A DNA stretch of 64,000 nt from Bacteroidota bacterium (GTDB lineage: Bacteria; Bacteroidota; Rhodothermia; Rhodothermales; UBA10348): assembly GCA_022567305.1 (NCBI GenBank), contig JADFHF010000014.1, positions 18,815 through 82,814 of the forward strand, in the 5' to 3' direction. Positions within the stretch are counted from its first letter, which is position 1. Each line of letters begins with the position of its first letter. Made by a program: the position numbers and the translations under genes. The notes beneath the pieces were generated by a model. The model searched no databases, was not told the origin of the DNA, and saw only the letters and a list, made by a program, of their open reading frames with translations. Positions 47,301 through 56,568 of the stretch are shown piece by piece.

Positions 47301-47775
47301 GAATCTCCTGCCCGCCGGCAATCCATGATTTTCCAACCATTCGACGGCAGGCTTCTTTCGCGACGGCGAAAGCCTCAGGTAGCAGTTCGTCGAGCGTCTC
47401 GTCAAGTACCCGATGCCACTCTTCGTCGAGCTCGTCCAGTTCCTCGAATAGACGCATTCGGTCGTCGTAGGAGAGCTCATGGTCATCGTCCTGGCCGGTT
47501 TGGGGACGGTCTTGCTGTCCGGCTCCGACTGCGTCTGTCTGCTCCTCTTTATGCCCTGATTTGAGCTGGGCCTCTATTTCCTCTATGTCATTTTCAATCT
47601 CCGACTGGGCGTCCCTGATTCTGCCTTTGAATTCATCCGTTTTTGCGCGGAGCTCCTCATCCGTTAGGGACGACAAAACATCGAAATGTTCATTGATCTC
47701 GTGGACGATCGGCCAAAGACCCTTTATCGTCTTTTCATTCTTGTCGCCGAAGATTCTTTTAATTGTTTGTAGCAT
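44341..47775 (-). CDS. secA: Preprotein translocase ATPase SecA
   Basis: Motor of the general secretion pathway; 1144 residues, about 240 longer than the E. coli protein, which is usual for Bacteroidota. Walker A is [18 protein letters not shown] and the DEAD box region is [20 protein letters not shown]; the second helicase domain contains [13 protein letters not shown] and [10 protein letters not shown]. Large charged insertions lie near residues 60-110 and 330-560. The C-terminal SEC-C zinc motif [16 protein letters not shown] is complete. The gene heads the secA-recN-pgm cluster; its promoter must lie in 47776-48045. Confidence 0.97.
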   Translation of the reverse strand: [1144 protein letters not shown]

Positions 47776-48045
47776 GAGGTTCGTGGGCTCTTTCAGCTCA
47801 CAAGTCTATATGGAGTCGAAATATACGCGCATGATGTCAGCCGTTCCTGTCACAAAGGACCCGATCCAGCCTTAGAACTGCTGGTTTGTCACGCCAGAAC
47901 CATGCAAGGCGTTCCCTTTCGATCAGGTCTTCGCTGATCCTTCTTTAATACGCGTAACTGACAGCGCCGTACCGACTTTCGATGTATGGAGAAACGATTG
48001 CCCTGAGAACATGCTAGAAATGTTCAAGTACAAGATTTTCCATTC

Positions 48046-49110
48046 TTGAACTCTCCTAGCGTCGCAAGCAATTCGTCTCAAACGCAAAGTTTATTGTTCG
48101 ATTCCAATCTGAAGAAGAGGCGTTTCAAACGCCTTCACCGGCTTGTCCCTTACCGCGCTTTTTTTTTCTGTGTCGGCGCGCTGGTTCTGGCGGTGCCATC
48201 TGCAGCACAGATCGAATCCTCTAGCTTTCCAGTCGTTCAGATGGATGAATCGGCCCGCGTTTCGGCGCTCGGAGGGCGATCTCCCGCTCTAGCGAGCGAC
48301 GATGTCGGTACCTTTTTCTCTAACCCGGCGATGCTCTCTCTGAATGCCCGAAAAAAGCTTTCACTCTCGTATCTGAATCATATCGGAAGTGTCAATGCTG
48401 CCTGGCTCTCCTATGCCCGCGGTTTGGATTCACTCACCACGGCAGCAATCGGAATCCGATATCTCGGGTTTGGATCCTTCGACAGGACGGACGAACAGGG
48501 TAGCAAAAGCGGGACATTTAACGCGTCGGACTTGAGCCTGACGATCGGCGCATCCCGTAGGTTCAATGAGAAAATCAAGTACGGAGCCAATGTCCATTAT
48601 CTGCTCAGCTCCATCGATGGTTTTCACTCGTCTGCGTTGATCTTCGACGCCGGTGTCTTCTATACCATTGAATCGAGTTCCACGACTCTGGGCGCTACGA
48701 TTCATCATGCTGGATTCGTGTTATCCTCTTTCGGCATGCGAAACGATGTGATTCCATTCGATATTCGACTGGGATTTACGAAGAAACTCGCCCACGTACC
48801 TCTGTTACTCTCGATCTCCGCCTACCGTCTCCACCGGCTGGGTGGCGGCTCCGAAGACGAATCCGCTCTGTCCAATGCGCTGTATCACATGATATTCGGA
48901 TTTGAATTTTTGTTCAGCGAAAGTTTCCAGGTTCGCTTCGGATACAATCACAGACGGCACGACGAGCTGCAGATGAAATCCAGACTGGACCTCGCCGGGT
49001 ATTCCGTTGGAACGGGCATCCGGCTCTCGCGGATCACCGTCGACTATGCCTTCAATTCCTGGTCCTCGCTCGGAGGGCTCCACCGGTTTAGCGTTCTGAC
49101 GAGTCTGTAG
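48046..49110 (+). CDS. porQ: PorQ-like outer-membrane protein of the type IX secretion system
   Basis: 354 residues from TTG 48046 (start uncertain; a later TTG is possible). After a basic N-terminus and signal peptide (FFFCVGALVLAVPSAAQ) the mature protein is a beta barrel of the PorQ/PorP class: MDESARVSALGGRSPALASD, FFSNPAMLSLNARKKLSLSY and FQVRFGYNHRRHDELQM, with many alternating strands and a terminal aromatic strand. In known T9SS, PorQ links A-LPS attachment to secretion. The 3' end overlaps the convergent PH-domain gene by 23 bases. Confidence 0.82.
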   Translation: MNSPSVASNSSQTQSLLFDSNLKKRRFKRLHRLVPYRAFFFCVGALVLAVPSAAQIESSSFPVVQMDESARVSALGGRSPALASDDVGTFFSNPAMLSLNARKKLSLSYLNHIGSVNAAWLSYARGLDSLTTAAIGIRYLGFGSFDRTDEQGSKSGTFNASDLSLTIGASRRFNEKIKYGANVHYLLSSIDGFHSSALIFDAGVFYTIESSSTTLGATIHHAGFVLSSFGMRNDVIPFDIRLGFTKKLAHVPLLLSISAYRLHRLGGGSEDESALSNALYHMIFGFEFLFSESFQVRFGYNHRRHDELQMKSRLDLAGYSVGTGIRLSRITVDYAFNSWSSLGGLHRFSVLTSL

Positions 49111-49657
49111 ATTCACCCAGGTTGTGTTCGATCCGGGACAGTGAATCTCGAATTGAAACAAGCACGTCCAGCATCTGATCATCCGAACTGCTATCGACCC
49201 GTAGCGCGATTGGACTCGAACCAGACCGGAGTGCTTCCCGCTGCGTCAGCACTTGTTTGCGGAAGTTGTCCGCATCCACGATTCCAGTGAGGCTGATGAG
49301 CGCGCCTTCAGCAGACTGCCCTGCGGTTTCAATGGTTACTTTTTCGATGTTGAGATAGCGCATGATGGGGCCCTGTACCATTCCCAAATCAGTAATCTTT
49401 TCAAGCGGAACGGTTTTTTCGACGCGAACAAAAATCCCTTTTCGAACGATCAGGGATTTTTCGGTCAAAAGACACTCTATTCGCTCCAGGTACCGGCCGG
49501 TGATATACATACCCAGAATCCACCAGAATATGAGGAGCGGTATCCCAACGACGGACACAAGAAGAATCCAAACCCCGGTTAGTAACCAGTATTTTCGTAC
49601 ATCCGGATTGAATTCGGCACGGACAATTACCCTTTCTTCTTCCATATCGACCGTCAC
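49088..49657 (-). CDS. Bacterial PH-domain (bPH2/YdbS-like) membrane protein
   Basis: 189 residues. Two closely spaced membrane helices (about 22-50: LLTGVWILLVSVVGIPLLIF and WWILGMYITG) precede a bPH2 domain with ERIECLLTEKSLIVRKGIFV, VEKTVPLEKITDLGMVQGPI and VTIETAGQSAEGALISLTGI. The C-terminus is a polar tail of about 50 residues rich in Ser and Asp. The GTG start overlaps the stop codon of the recombinase gene by 4 bases (GTGA), so the two are translationally coupled; an ATG 12 bases later is also possible. Function unknown. Confidence 0.85.
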   Translation of the reverse strand: MTVDMEEERVIVRAEFNPDVRKYWLLTGVWILLVSVVGIPLLIFWWILGMYITGRYLERIECLLTEKSLIVRKGIFVRVEKTVPLEKITDLGMVQGPIMRYLNIEKVTIETAGQSAEGALISLTGIVDADNFRKQVLTQREALRSGSSPIALRVDSSSDDQMLDVLVSIRDSLSRIEHNLGESTDSSER

Positions 49658-50610
49658 CTATTGTTGGGCTCTTCCGGGTTCAGTAGCCCTTGCTGTTTAA
49701 AATAAATCATGGTCGTATCCAGTGTGCCGTGTCGCATGCGTTCACGGACTTCGTCAACCGACATGCCGTCATTTAACCAGATCAAGGCTGCTGTGTGCGT
49801 CAGGCTATGCGGAGATATACCTGGCTTCTTAACACCCGCTCTCTTCAAGTGGTGATTGATTCGTCCGCGAACGGATCGGGTATTCAGTCGTTGCCCTGCC
49901 GAGCGATGACCGTGAGATACAAAAAGCGCTTCTTCCGGCCGAATCCGACCTCGCGCATCCAAGTACAAGCGAATAGCATCCATCACAGGGGGGTCGATGG
50001 GGACCTGCTGGTCCTTTATGGTGTGCCCTTTGCCCTGGCTTCTCAGAAACCAGCCCATAAGCGTTTGTTCTAGATCCTGTACGTCCGCTCGAACAATCTC
50101 GATTTCGCTCAGGCCGGCGAAGAGCATCACGTATATAATCGCCCGATCTCGAAGATCTATTTCGGTCACTCTTGGAAGCGAATTCAAAAGGAGATCGACT
50201 TCGGTCTGGTTGAGAACTTTCCTCGAATGCGTTCCCGGACGACGGTTTCCCCGGACGACCAATGCCGGGTTTTCTTCGAGTAGTCCGATATCGGTGAGAT
50301 ACTGGCACAGCCTTCGAACGGCCGTCAAATACGTTGAAACTGAGACTTGGTGTAGGCGCCGCTCATTCATGAGATAATCCTTGTAGGATTCTATCTCTGT
50401 GGTCCTGAACCGAAAGGCCCCCTTCTGTTTGACAAACCACCTCTCGAACTCATTCAAGGAGCGCCTATACGTCCCGATGGTATCCGGGCTTTTCTCCTGA
50501 AGATATTCCCGAAGGAACTCCTGAATTCGTATCTGGAGCTCGGCGAGCGAAAGCTCGAGGTCGGTTGATAGGGTGTCACCTGCGAGTTCCGCAGACTCGT
50601 TCTTCGACAT
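49654..50610 (-). CDS. Tyrosine-recombinase-family protein lacking both catalytic arginines
   Basis: 318 residues with the full XerC/D architecture: a SAM-like N-terminal core-binding domain (about residues 25-115) and a catalytic domain. In the active-site alignment Tyr303 (TTMIYFK), His268 (ISPHSLTH), His294 (RMRHGTL) and Lys194 (SQGKGHT) are present. Arg I in the GLRxSEL helix is Ser168 (FAGLSEIEI, codon AGC), and Arg II of the HxxR box is Thr271 (HSLTHT, codon ACG). The frame is otherwise intact, so it is not an ordinary pseudogene. It is probably inactive as a recombinase and may bind DNA or a Xer partner. Its stop overlaps the PH-domain gene start. Confidence 0.85.
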   Translation of the reverse strand: MSKNESAELAGDTLSTDLELSLAELQIRIQEFLREYLQEKSPDTIGTYRRSLNEFERWFVKQKGAFRFRTTEIESYKDYLMNERRLHQVSVSTYLTAVRRLCQYLTDIGLLEENPALVVRGNRRPGTHSRKVLNQTEVDLLLNSLPRVTEIDLRDRAIIYVMLFAGLSEIEIVRADVQDLEQTLMGWFLRSQGKGHTIKDQQVPIDPPVMDAIRLYLDARGRIRPEEALFVSHGHRSAGQRLNTRSVRGRINHHLKRAGVKKPGISPHSLTHTAALIWLNDGMSVDEVRERMRHGTLDTTMIYFKQQGLLNPEEPNNR

Positions 50611-50792
50611 GAACTGCGCCTACAATTTGTGCTACCAGCGTTGCCGTCTGAGAGGAATGGATCCCATGGTCGGATTCATCTCGACACGACGGATTTACCC
50701 CTAATCAATGGAGCAATTCTTGAATAGTCAATAACGGAAATAAAAATTCCGTTTCAAGTGGCGTTCCAAGCGCGGGAAGGGTGGTCCGGGGT

Positions 50793-50829
50793 CAAATTAG
50801 ACGCGAAGTAGGAGCAAATTGGACTCGAA
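50793..50829. repeat. Two copies of CAAATTrGACkCGAA, possible insertion-sequence end remnant
   Basis: CAAATTAGACGCGAA at 50793 and CAAATTGGACTCGAA at 50815 are 13 of 15 identical and 22 bases apart, preceded by GGTCCGGGGT. Repeated short terminal units of this kind with GGGTCAAATT resemble the ends of IS21-family elements. No transposase remains. Confidence 0.4.
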
Positions 50830-50877
50830 TCAATGCAGAAAACGGCAATCAAGTACGACGGGAAAACGGCGAATCAA

Positions 50878-52626
50878 CTATTTGATGATCTCATCCGGGT
50901 CGAACGATTCGAGTACATCAATATATTTCTGAAGGAAAGAAGAGCCCATCGCTCCGTCGACAATTCGATGATCGTAGGATAGAGAGATATACATCATGTG
51001 GCGCACACCGATTGTATCCCCCATCGCGCCTGCCTCAATAACGACGGGACGTTTTTTGATTACCCCTGTGGCTAAGATTCCTACCTGGGGCTGATGGATA
51101 ATGGGCGTCCCCATAAGAGATCCAAGCGAGCCTACGTTTGTGACCGTGAACGTCCCACCCTGAAGCTCATCCGGTAAAAGCTGTTTGTTTCGCGAGCGTT
51201 CGGCAATATCTGCTGCAGCGTGTGCGAGTCCAACGAGATTCTTCTGGCCCGCCTTATGGATCACGGGGACGACCAAACCGGTTTTGCCAATGGTTACGGC
51301 GATCCCGATGTGGTAGTCTTTATGATAGTGAATCTCGTCTCCGACGATCGAGGAATTCAGAATGGGATGATCCCTGAGCGCTTCCACAGCTGCGTACACG
51401 AAAAATGGTGTGTACGTCAGTTTGACTCCTTCGCGATCGATAAATGCATTTTTATTCCTTTCTCGGAGCCGTACAAGATTCGTAACATCGGCTTCCCCAA
51501 ATGAAGTAACATGGGCAGACGTCGCCTTCGAGCGTGTCATGTGCTCGGAAATGAGCTGACGCATTCGATCCATTTTTTCTACTTCGACGCGATCTCCTTC
51601 TACTGGCTTCGGGATGGGTGCCTTGGGAGATAGCAAAGTCCGCTTGGATAGTGAAGGCTTTTTCGGGGTCGAACGATTCTTGAGATACAACATCACATCG
51701 TTCTTCGATACTCGGCCATCTCTTCCACTACCCGGAATAGAGGCCAATTCTGTATCTGACAAGCCCTCCTTCTGAGCGATGGAGCGAACCAAAGGGGAAT
51801 AGAACTGACCCGCACCGGCCTGGCGAGAAATAGTCGTCGATGGTGTGTCTTCGATAAGCGGGGTCTGTGCAGAGGGTGTGGAGGATGATTCTTCCACGGG
51901 ATCGGGTTTAAAAGCTAGGGGAGTGGGTGTGACGTCCGCGGTAACATCTTTAATTGCAATAACGGCAATAGGAGTCCCTACATCAACCGTCTCACCCTCC
52001 GGTACCAGAATCTCGACAAGCGTTCCCGCGCTCGGTGATGGCACCTCGGTATCTACCTTATCCGTCGCAATTTCAAGGATGGGTTCATCGAGTGCGATGT
52101 CGTCTCCCGGTTTCTTGATCCATGTCAGAACCGTCCCTTCCACAATGCTTTCACCCATCTTGGGCATGACGACCTCCACCGTTGCGCCTGACGGCGTGGG
52201 AGCCTCCGCTTTATCCACTGGTCTCGTTGATTCCGGTCCCGCAGCGTCCACCGTGTTCGGCATCTCCGCAGCGTCGACTGCGGCCGCTGGCTCAAGTGGT
52301 TCGGCTGGTCCGGCCTGAACATCTTCCGTCTCAGCTTCGGAGGCCACTGCGTCGCCTGATTCCGGCCCATTCTCGTTCGAACCGACGTCCGATTCGATCA
52401 CTGCGATGACGGTACCAACGTCGACCGTTTCGCCCTCCTGGACGAGGATTTCGGCTAGCGTTCCGGCTCCGGGCGAGGGGATGTCGGTGTCCACTTTATC
52501 CGTCCCAATTTCCAGAAGCGACTCGTCCATGGCAATGGCATCGCCTGGCTTTTTGTGCCATTCGAGTACCGTTCCTTCGGTGATGCTTTCGCCCATTTTG
52601 GGCATTCTAACGTCTAGCTTTGCCAT
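50878..52626 (-). CDS. Dihydrolipoamide acyltransferase (E2) with two lipoyl domains
   Basis: Core of a 2-oxoacid dehydrogenase complex; 582 residues. Two N-terminal lipoyl domains with the lysines to be modified at Lys44 (EIGTDKVDTDIPS) and Lys190 (EIATDKVDTEVPS) are joined by an Ala/Glu/Pro-rich linker; a peripheral subunit-binding domain for E3 (YSPLVRSIAQKEGLSDTELA and GSGRDGRVSKNDVM) follows; then the acyltransferase domain with MRQLISEHMTRSKATSAHVT and the catalytic His in SYDHRIVDGAMG. The residues fit branched-chain or succinyl E2; the fused E1 at 29.2 kb is a possible partner. It follows hppA by 45 bases. Confidence 0.94.
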   Translation of the reverse strand: MAKLDVRMPKMGESITEGTVLEWHKKPGDAIAMDESLLEIGTDKVDTDIPSPGAGTLAEILVQEGETVDVGTVIAVIESDVGSNENGPESGDAVASEAETEDVQAGPAEPLEPAAAVDAAEMPNTVDAAGPESTRPVDKAEAPTPSGATVEVVMPKMGESIVEGTVLTWIKKPGDDIALDEPILEIATDKVDTEVPSPSAGTLVEILVPEGETVDVGTPIAVIAIKDVTADVTPTPLAFKPDPVEESSSTPSAQTPLIEDTPSTTISRQAGAGQFYSPLVRSIAQKEGLSDTELASIPGSGRDGRVSKNDVMLYLKNRSTPKKPSLSKRTLLSPKAPIPKPVEGDRVEVEKMDRMRQLISEHMTRSKATSAHVTSFGEADVTNLVRLRERNKNAFIDREGVKLTYTPFFVYAAVEALRDHPILNSSIVGDEIHYHKDYHIGIAVTIGKTGLVVPVIHKAGQKNLVGLAHAAADIAERSRNKQLLPDELQGGTFTVTNVGSLGSLMGTPIIHQPQVGILATGVIKKRPVVIEAGAMGDTIGVRHMMYISLSYDHRIVDGAMGSSFLQKYIDVLESFDPDEIIK

Positions 52627-52671
52627 AAAACAGTCCGTGTGGACATCCTGGCGCTCAATATACGACCCGAA

Positions 52672-54756
52672 TTAGGCAATCAGAGGTGCGATGACGAGCG
52701 CAACAACAGCGATCAGCTTGATTAAGATATTCAGGCTGGGACCGCTCGTGTCCTTGAGTGGATCGCCCACCGTGTCTCCTACCACGGAGGCCTTATGTGC
52801 ATCACTTCCCTTGCCATACGATTTGCCGTCAATTTCGATGGTGCTCTCGATTCGCTTCTTCGCATTATCCCAGGCGCCGCCGGCATTCGCCTGGAAAATG
52901 GCCAGAAGCACACCGGAGACGGTCACTCCGACCAGGAGTCCGCCCAGCATGAACTTGTCTATGAACCCGATGATCACGGGCGCTGAAATGGCCAGCAGTC
53001 CAGGCGCAATCATTTCTCGAATCGCGGCATTCGTGGAAATCTCAACGCAGCGCGTAGAATCGGGCTTTGCCGTGCCTTCTCGAAGACCCACAATCTCTTC
53101 AAACTGACGACCCACTTCCTTGATCATGTCCGCAGCCGCTCGACCGACCGCCGCCATGGCCATCGCGCTGAACACATAAGGCAACATGGCGCCCAAGAGA
53201 ACACCCGCTAGAATCGTGGGATTCGCCACGTCGATATTGTCAACGCCGGCCTGCTGCATAAACGCCGCAAAAAGAGCAAGTGCCGTCAGGGCGGCGGATC
53301 CGATCGCAAATCCTTTACCAATCGCTGCGGTTGTATTTCCGACTGCGTCCAGCGTGTCCGTGCGCTCGCGCACCTCGGGTGGCAACTCGGCCATCTCTGC
53401 GATTCCACCCGCGTTGTCGGAGATGGGGCCGTAGGCATCGACTGCCAACTGGATCCCGGTCACCGAAAGCATACCCAGGGCTGCAATCGCGATGCCGTAC
53501 AAGCCGGCAAAAGTGGAAGCGCCGATGATTGCCAATGCCAGCACGATGGCCGGAAGACCGGTTGAATACATCCCAAGGCCGAGCCCGGCAATGATATTCG
53601 TAGCCGATCCCGTAACACTTTGTTTGGCAATCGCATAGGTCGGTTTGCTGTGCGTGGAGGTATAATATTCGGTAATGAGACCAATCATCACACCCGCACT
53701 CAGCCCAATCAGGACAGCCCAATAAACGCCCAACGACGTATAGGATGAGTCCCCAACGGTCCACGATTCGGGCAGAATCCAGCCAATAATGAAATACGAG
53801 AGTATGGCCATCACGATGGAAGCGCCAAATTCACCCATGTTTAAGGCTGTCTGTGGATTACCACCCTCTCTCATGCGAACGAAGAAGGAACCCAATATGG
53901 AGACCAAGATTCCGACACTCGCGACAACGAGCGGGAGGATCACGGCTCCAATTTCAAAGTCAGCTCCGTTCGCTTGAAAAACTGGAATAAATGCTGCTCC
54001 CAGGACCATCGTAGCGATAATGGATCCCACGTAGCTCTCGAATAGATCCGCCCCCATTCCGGCGACATCTCCCACATTGTCTCCCACATTATCGGCAATG
54101 GTCGCAGGGTTACGCCGATCGTCTTCGGGGATTCCCTCATAGATTTTTCCCGCAAGGTCGGCGCCCACGTCAGCGGCTTTCGTATAAATCCCTCCCCCCA
54201 CGCGCGCGAATAGAGCAATCGAGGAGGCACCCAGCGAGAAGCCCGAAATAACCGAGATAATTTTCACTACGGTCCACGAAGTAAATGCGTCGTAAACGAG
54301 AAAGAGGATGCCCAGGCCAATAACGCCAAGACCCACTACGGAAAGTCCCATCACGAGTCCACCAGAAAACGCCACGTTTAAGGCGCTTGCCAGACTTTCA
54401 CGTGCAGCCTGAGTCGTTCGGACGTTTGCTTTCGTAGCAACGGTCATTCCTATAAAACCGGCGGTAGCCGAACAGAGTGCTCCAACGACAAACGAAACCG
54501 CAATGAACGGTGAAGATTCCGGACGATTCATATTTGCCAGAATCAATAGTCCCGCGACTACGACTACAAAAATGGCCAGCACCTGGTATTCGCGCTTCAG
54601 AAAGGCACGTGCTCCGGCTGCGATGTCGTTCGAAATCTCAATCATCAGATCAGTCCCCTGATCCTGACGAGAAACCCAACGCGTTTTCGAGTACGCGAAG
54701 AGCAGCGCGAGTACACCCACGGTGGGCACGAGATACATGATCGTTCCTACGTCCAT
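52672..54756 (-). CDS. hppA: Membrane-bound ion-translocating pyrophosphatase
   Basis: Couples hydrolysis of pyrophosphate to transport of H+ or Na+ across the inner membrane; 694 residues and about 16 helices. Diagnostic blocks: [40 protein letters not shown] and ADAYG, and the C-terminal [20 protein letters not shown]. The position that separates K+-dependent from K+-independent types is Ala in [10 protein letters not shown], so this is the K+-dependent type. Whether it pumps H+ or Na+ cannot be decided by eye. Precedes the E2 gene on the same strand. Confidence 0.96.
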   Translation of the reverse strand: MDVGTIMYLVPTVGVLALLFAYSKTRWVSRQDQGTDLMIEISNDIAAGARAFLKREYQVLAIFVVVVAGLLILANMNRPESSPFIAVSFVVGALCSATAGFIGMTVATKANVRTTQAARESLASALNVAFSGGLVMGLSVVGLGVIGLGILFLVYDAFTSWTVVKIISVISGFSLGASSIALFARVGGGIYTKAADVGADLAGKIYEGIPEDDRRNPATIADNVGDNVGDVAGMGADLFESYVGSIIATMVLGAAFIPVFQANGADFEIGAVILPLVVASVGILVSILGSFFVRMREGGNPQTALNMGEFGASIVMAILSYFIIGWILPESWTVGDSSYTSLGVYWAVLIGLSAGVMIGLITEYYTSTHSKPTYAIAKQSVTGSATNIIAGLGLGMYSTGLPAIVLALAIIGASTFAGLYGIAIAALGMLSVTGIQLAVDAYGPISDNAGGIAEMAELPPEVRERTDTLDAVGNTTAAIGKGFAIGSAALTALALFAAFMQQAGVDNIDVANPTILAGVLLGAMLPYVFSAMAMAAVGRAAADMIKEVGRQFEEIVGLREGTAKPDSTRCVEISTNAAIREMIAPGLLAISAPVIIGFIDKFMLGGLLVGVTVSGVLLAIFQANAGGAWDNAKKRIESTIEIDGKSYGKGSDAHKASVVGDTVGDPLKDTSGPSLNILIKLIAVVALVIAPLIA

Positions 54757-55110
54757 TGAGGCAACTATCCTCCGTTATAATTTATTTCTGATGGTGTTGG
54801 CGAATCATTTTGAATCGCGCTCTGGAAGTCGTAACCATTGAAAAGCCCGACGGGTCAATCATAAATGGTTAGTCATAAATAGTCAATCATTCGGGTATTC
54901 GATCCGCCTGGCCGGGTCTCCTAAAGGCGTGGCCGGTTTTGATCCCGTCAACATGTGAAATACAGCTTTCCAGGGCCCAAAAAGGCCGTTTATGTCATCT
55001 GGTCACCTCTACTTGCGCTTTCAGCAAGAAAGCTGCCGAAATTACTTTCATTCGGCATCTATTGACAGGTGTTAACGAATTATTCGATGAGTAGCGCGAT
55101 CGCTCGTTCG
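54757..55110. other. Intergenic stretch between pth and hppA
   Basis: No open frame that I can support. It holds a direct repeat TCAATCAT (54854 and 54883) with TCATAAAT between, and a perfect 7-bp hairpin TGCCGAA-N10-TTCGGCA at 55034-55057 that on the minus strand is followed by GCTTTCTTGC and might end the pth transcript. The hppA promoter should be in the lower half. Confidence 0.6.
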
Positions 55111-55680
55111 TCACGTGCTAAATCGGTTCATCATCGTCACTATGCCGTCTAAGACAAATGTCAGCGTCGCGTCCCGGGCCTTTACAATGGCCTGATCGAT
55201 CAATTCCTTCTCTTCATCCTCGAAATTCGATAAGACAAAGTCAACCTGACGACCCTCCCGAAATCTGCTTCCAATGCCAATCCGAAGCCTAGGAAAACGG
55301 TCCGAATCCAGCCAGTCGATGATATCCTCCAAGCCATTATGACCCCCTGGACCCCCACGCTCTCGAATCCGAATTGTACCCACGGGCAAGTTGATGTCGT
55401 CTACGACAACCAGCAGATCTTCGGGCTCAAGTCGATTCTTCCGCATCAGATCCTCAACGGCTGTTCCACTGCTGTTCATATAGGTAGTCGGCTTCGCCAA
55501 CCCCACCGGATGGCCTTTCCACTTTCCCCACCCGAGAATCGAGGAGCCCTTCGTCTTGAGCGTGAGTTTCAAACGCTCAGCCAGTTCATCTATCACCCGA
55601 AAACCGACGTTATGACGCGTATCGAAATAGGCTTCACCTGGATTTCCGAGCCCTACGATGAGTCGTTTGGATGATGCCAT
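55111..55680 (-). CDS. pth: Peptidyl-tRNA hydrolase
   Basis: Releases tRNA from stalled peptidyl-tRNA; 189 residues, normal length. Active-site residues are in IVGLGNPGEAYFDTRHNVGF (Asn and His), PTTYMNSSG, DDINLPVGTIRIRERGGPGG and HNGLEDI. Last gene of the prs-rplY-pth cluster, a usual arrangement. Confidence 0.97.
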   Translation of the reverse strand: MASSKRLIVGLGNPGEAYFDTRHNVGFRVIDELAERLKLTLKTKGSSILGWGKWKGHPVGLAKPTTYMNSSGTAVEDLMRKNRLEPEDLLVVVDDINLPVGTIRIRERGGPGGHNGLEDIIDWLDSDRFPRLRIGIGSRFREGRQVDFVLSNFEDEEKELIDQAIVKARDATLTFVLDGIVTMMNRFST

Positions 55681-55830
55681 AGATGGAATGCCCGTCTAGG
55701 CTCTGGGCTGTGCTCTATACTGTGGCCGGTGTTGTATACCGTATTTTAACGGTGTCCTTCACGGTGTCCTGCAGAAATGCACGTGCCCGAGAGCCAAGTA
55801 GACCGAAGAAAATTGGTAAGCCCCCCTGGA

Positions 55831-56520
55831 CTACTTTCGGGAATCGGACTTCTCTTTTGGCGCTTTGTCGCCGCCTCCCTCTGAGGCTTCTCCCTCGGCG
55901 CCTTCGGTTACGTCTTCTCCTTCTTCGACTGCTTCTCCTTCTTCGACTTCAAGCTCTTCGATTTCCGGCTCGATGATTTCGCGCGGCTGAATCACGGAGA
56001 TCAGCGCCTGATCTTCAGGGAAGTTAATCGTGACATTTTCAATTTCCAGGTCACGAACCAGCAGCGAATCTCCAATATTCAGGTGGCTGATATCCACGTC
56101 GATATGATCCGGAATATGTTGGGGTAAGCAGCGCACTGAAATGTCGTGTACAAACTCCTGCGGTGTCCCTCCCTCGAGCACACCGATTGATTCACCCACA
56201 TAGTGAACCGGAACGTTCAGGGTCAGCATCTCACCCTCTACGAGCATCTGAAAATCAGCGTGGATCGGCTTATCTGAAACGGGATCAAAGTCCACGTTCT
56301 TCAGGATGCACTCGTACGATTTCCCGTCCAAAGTGATTTCCACGCGATGGAACTGATTTGTGAAAATCAACGGTTTGAGCGTCAGCTCAGGAACCTGGAA
56401 AATTTGTGTTTCCATATCCGCCCCGTATAGAATGCAGGGAACCTCCTCGGCTCTTCGAACCGCATGAACGGCCTTTTTGCCCGTTTCCCTTGGTTTTGCG
56501 TCGATAGTAATCAGATCCAT
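55831..56520 (-). CDS. rplY: Ribosomal protein bL25, Ctc form
   Basis: 229 residues. N-terminal 5S rRNA-binding domain (LITIDAKPRETGKKAVHAVR and EVPCILYGADME) and a C-terminal Ctc/TL5 domain (VHYVGESIGVLEGGTPQEFV). The last 45 residues are very acidic (EIEELEVEEGEAVEEGED), then end in a basic tail KAPKEKSDSRK. Between prs and pth on the same strand. Confidence 0.96.
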   Translation of the reverse strand: MDLITIDAKPRETGKKAVHAVRRAEEVPCILYGADMETQIFQVPELTLKPLIFTNQFHRVEITLDGKSYECILKNVDFDPVSDKPIHADFQMLVEGEMLTLNVPVHYVGESIGVLEGGTPQEFVHDISVRCLPQHIPDHIDVDISHLNIGDSLLVRDLEIENVTINFPEDQALISVIQPREIIEPEIEELEVEEGEAVEEGEDVTEGAEGEASEGGGDKAPKEKSDSRK

Positions 56521-56568
56521 TTGTCAATCTCTAGTTCAATGTTGTAAGGTCTCTCTATACCCCGCCCG

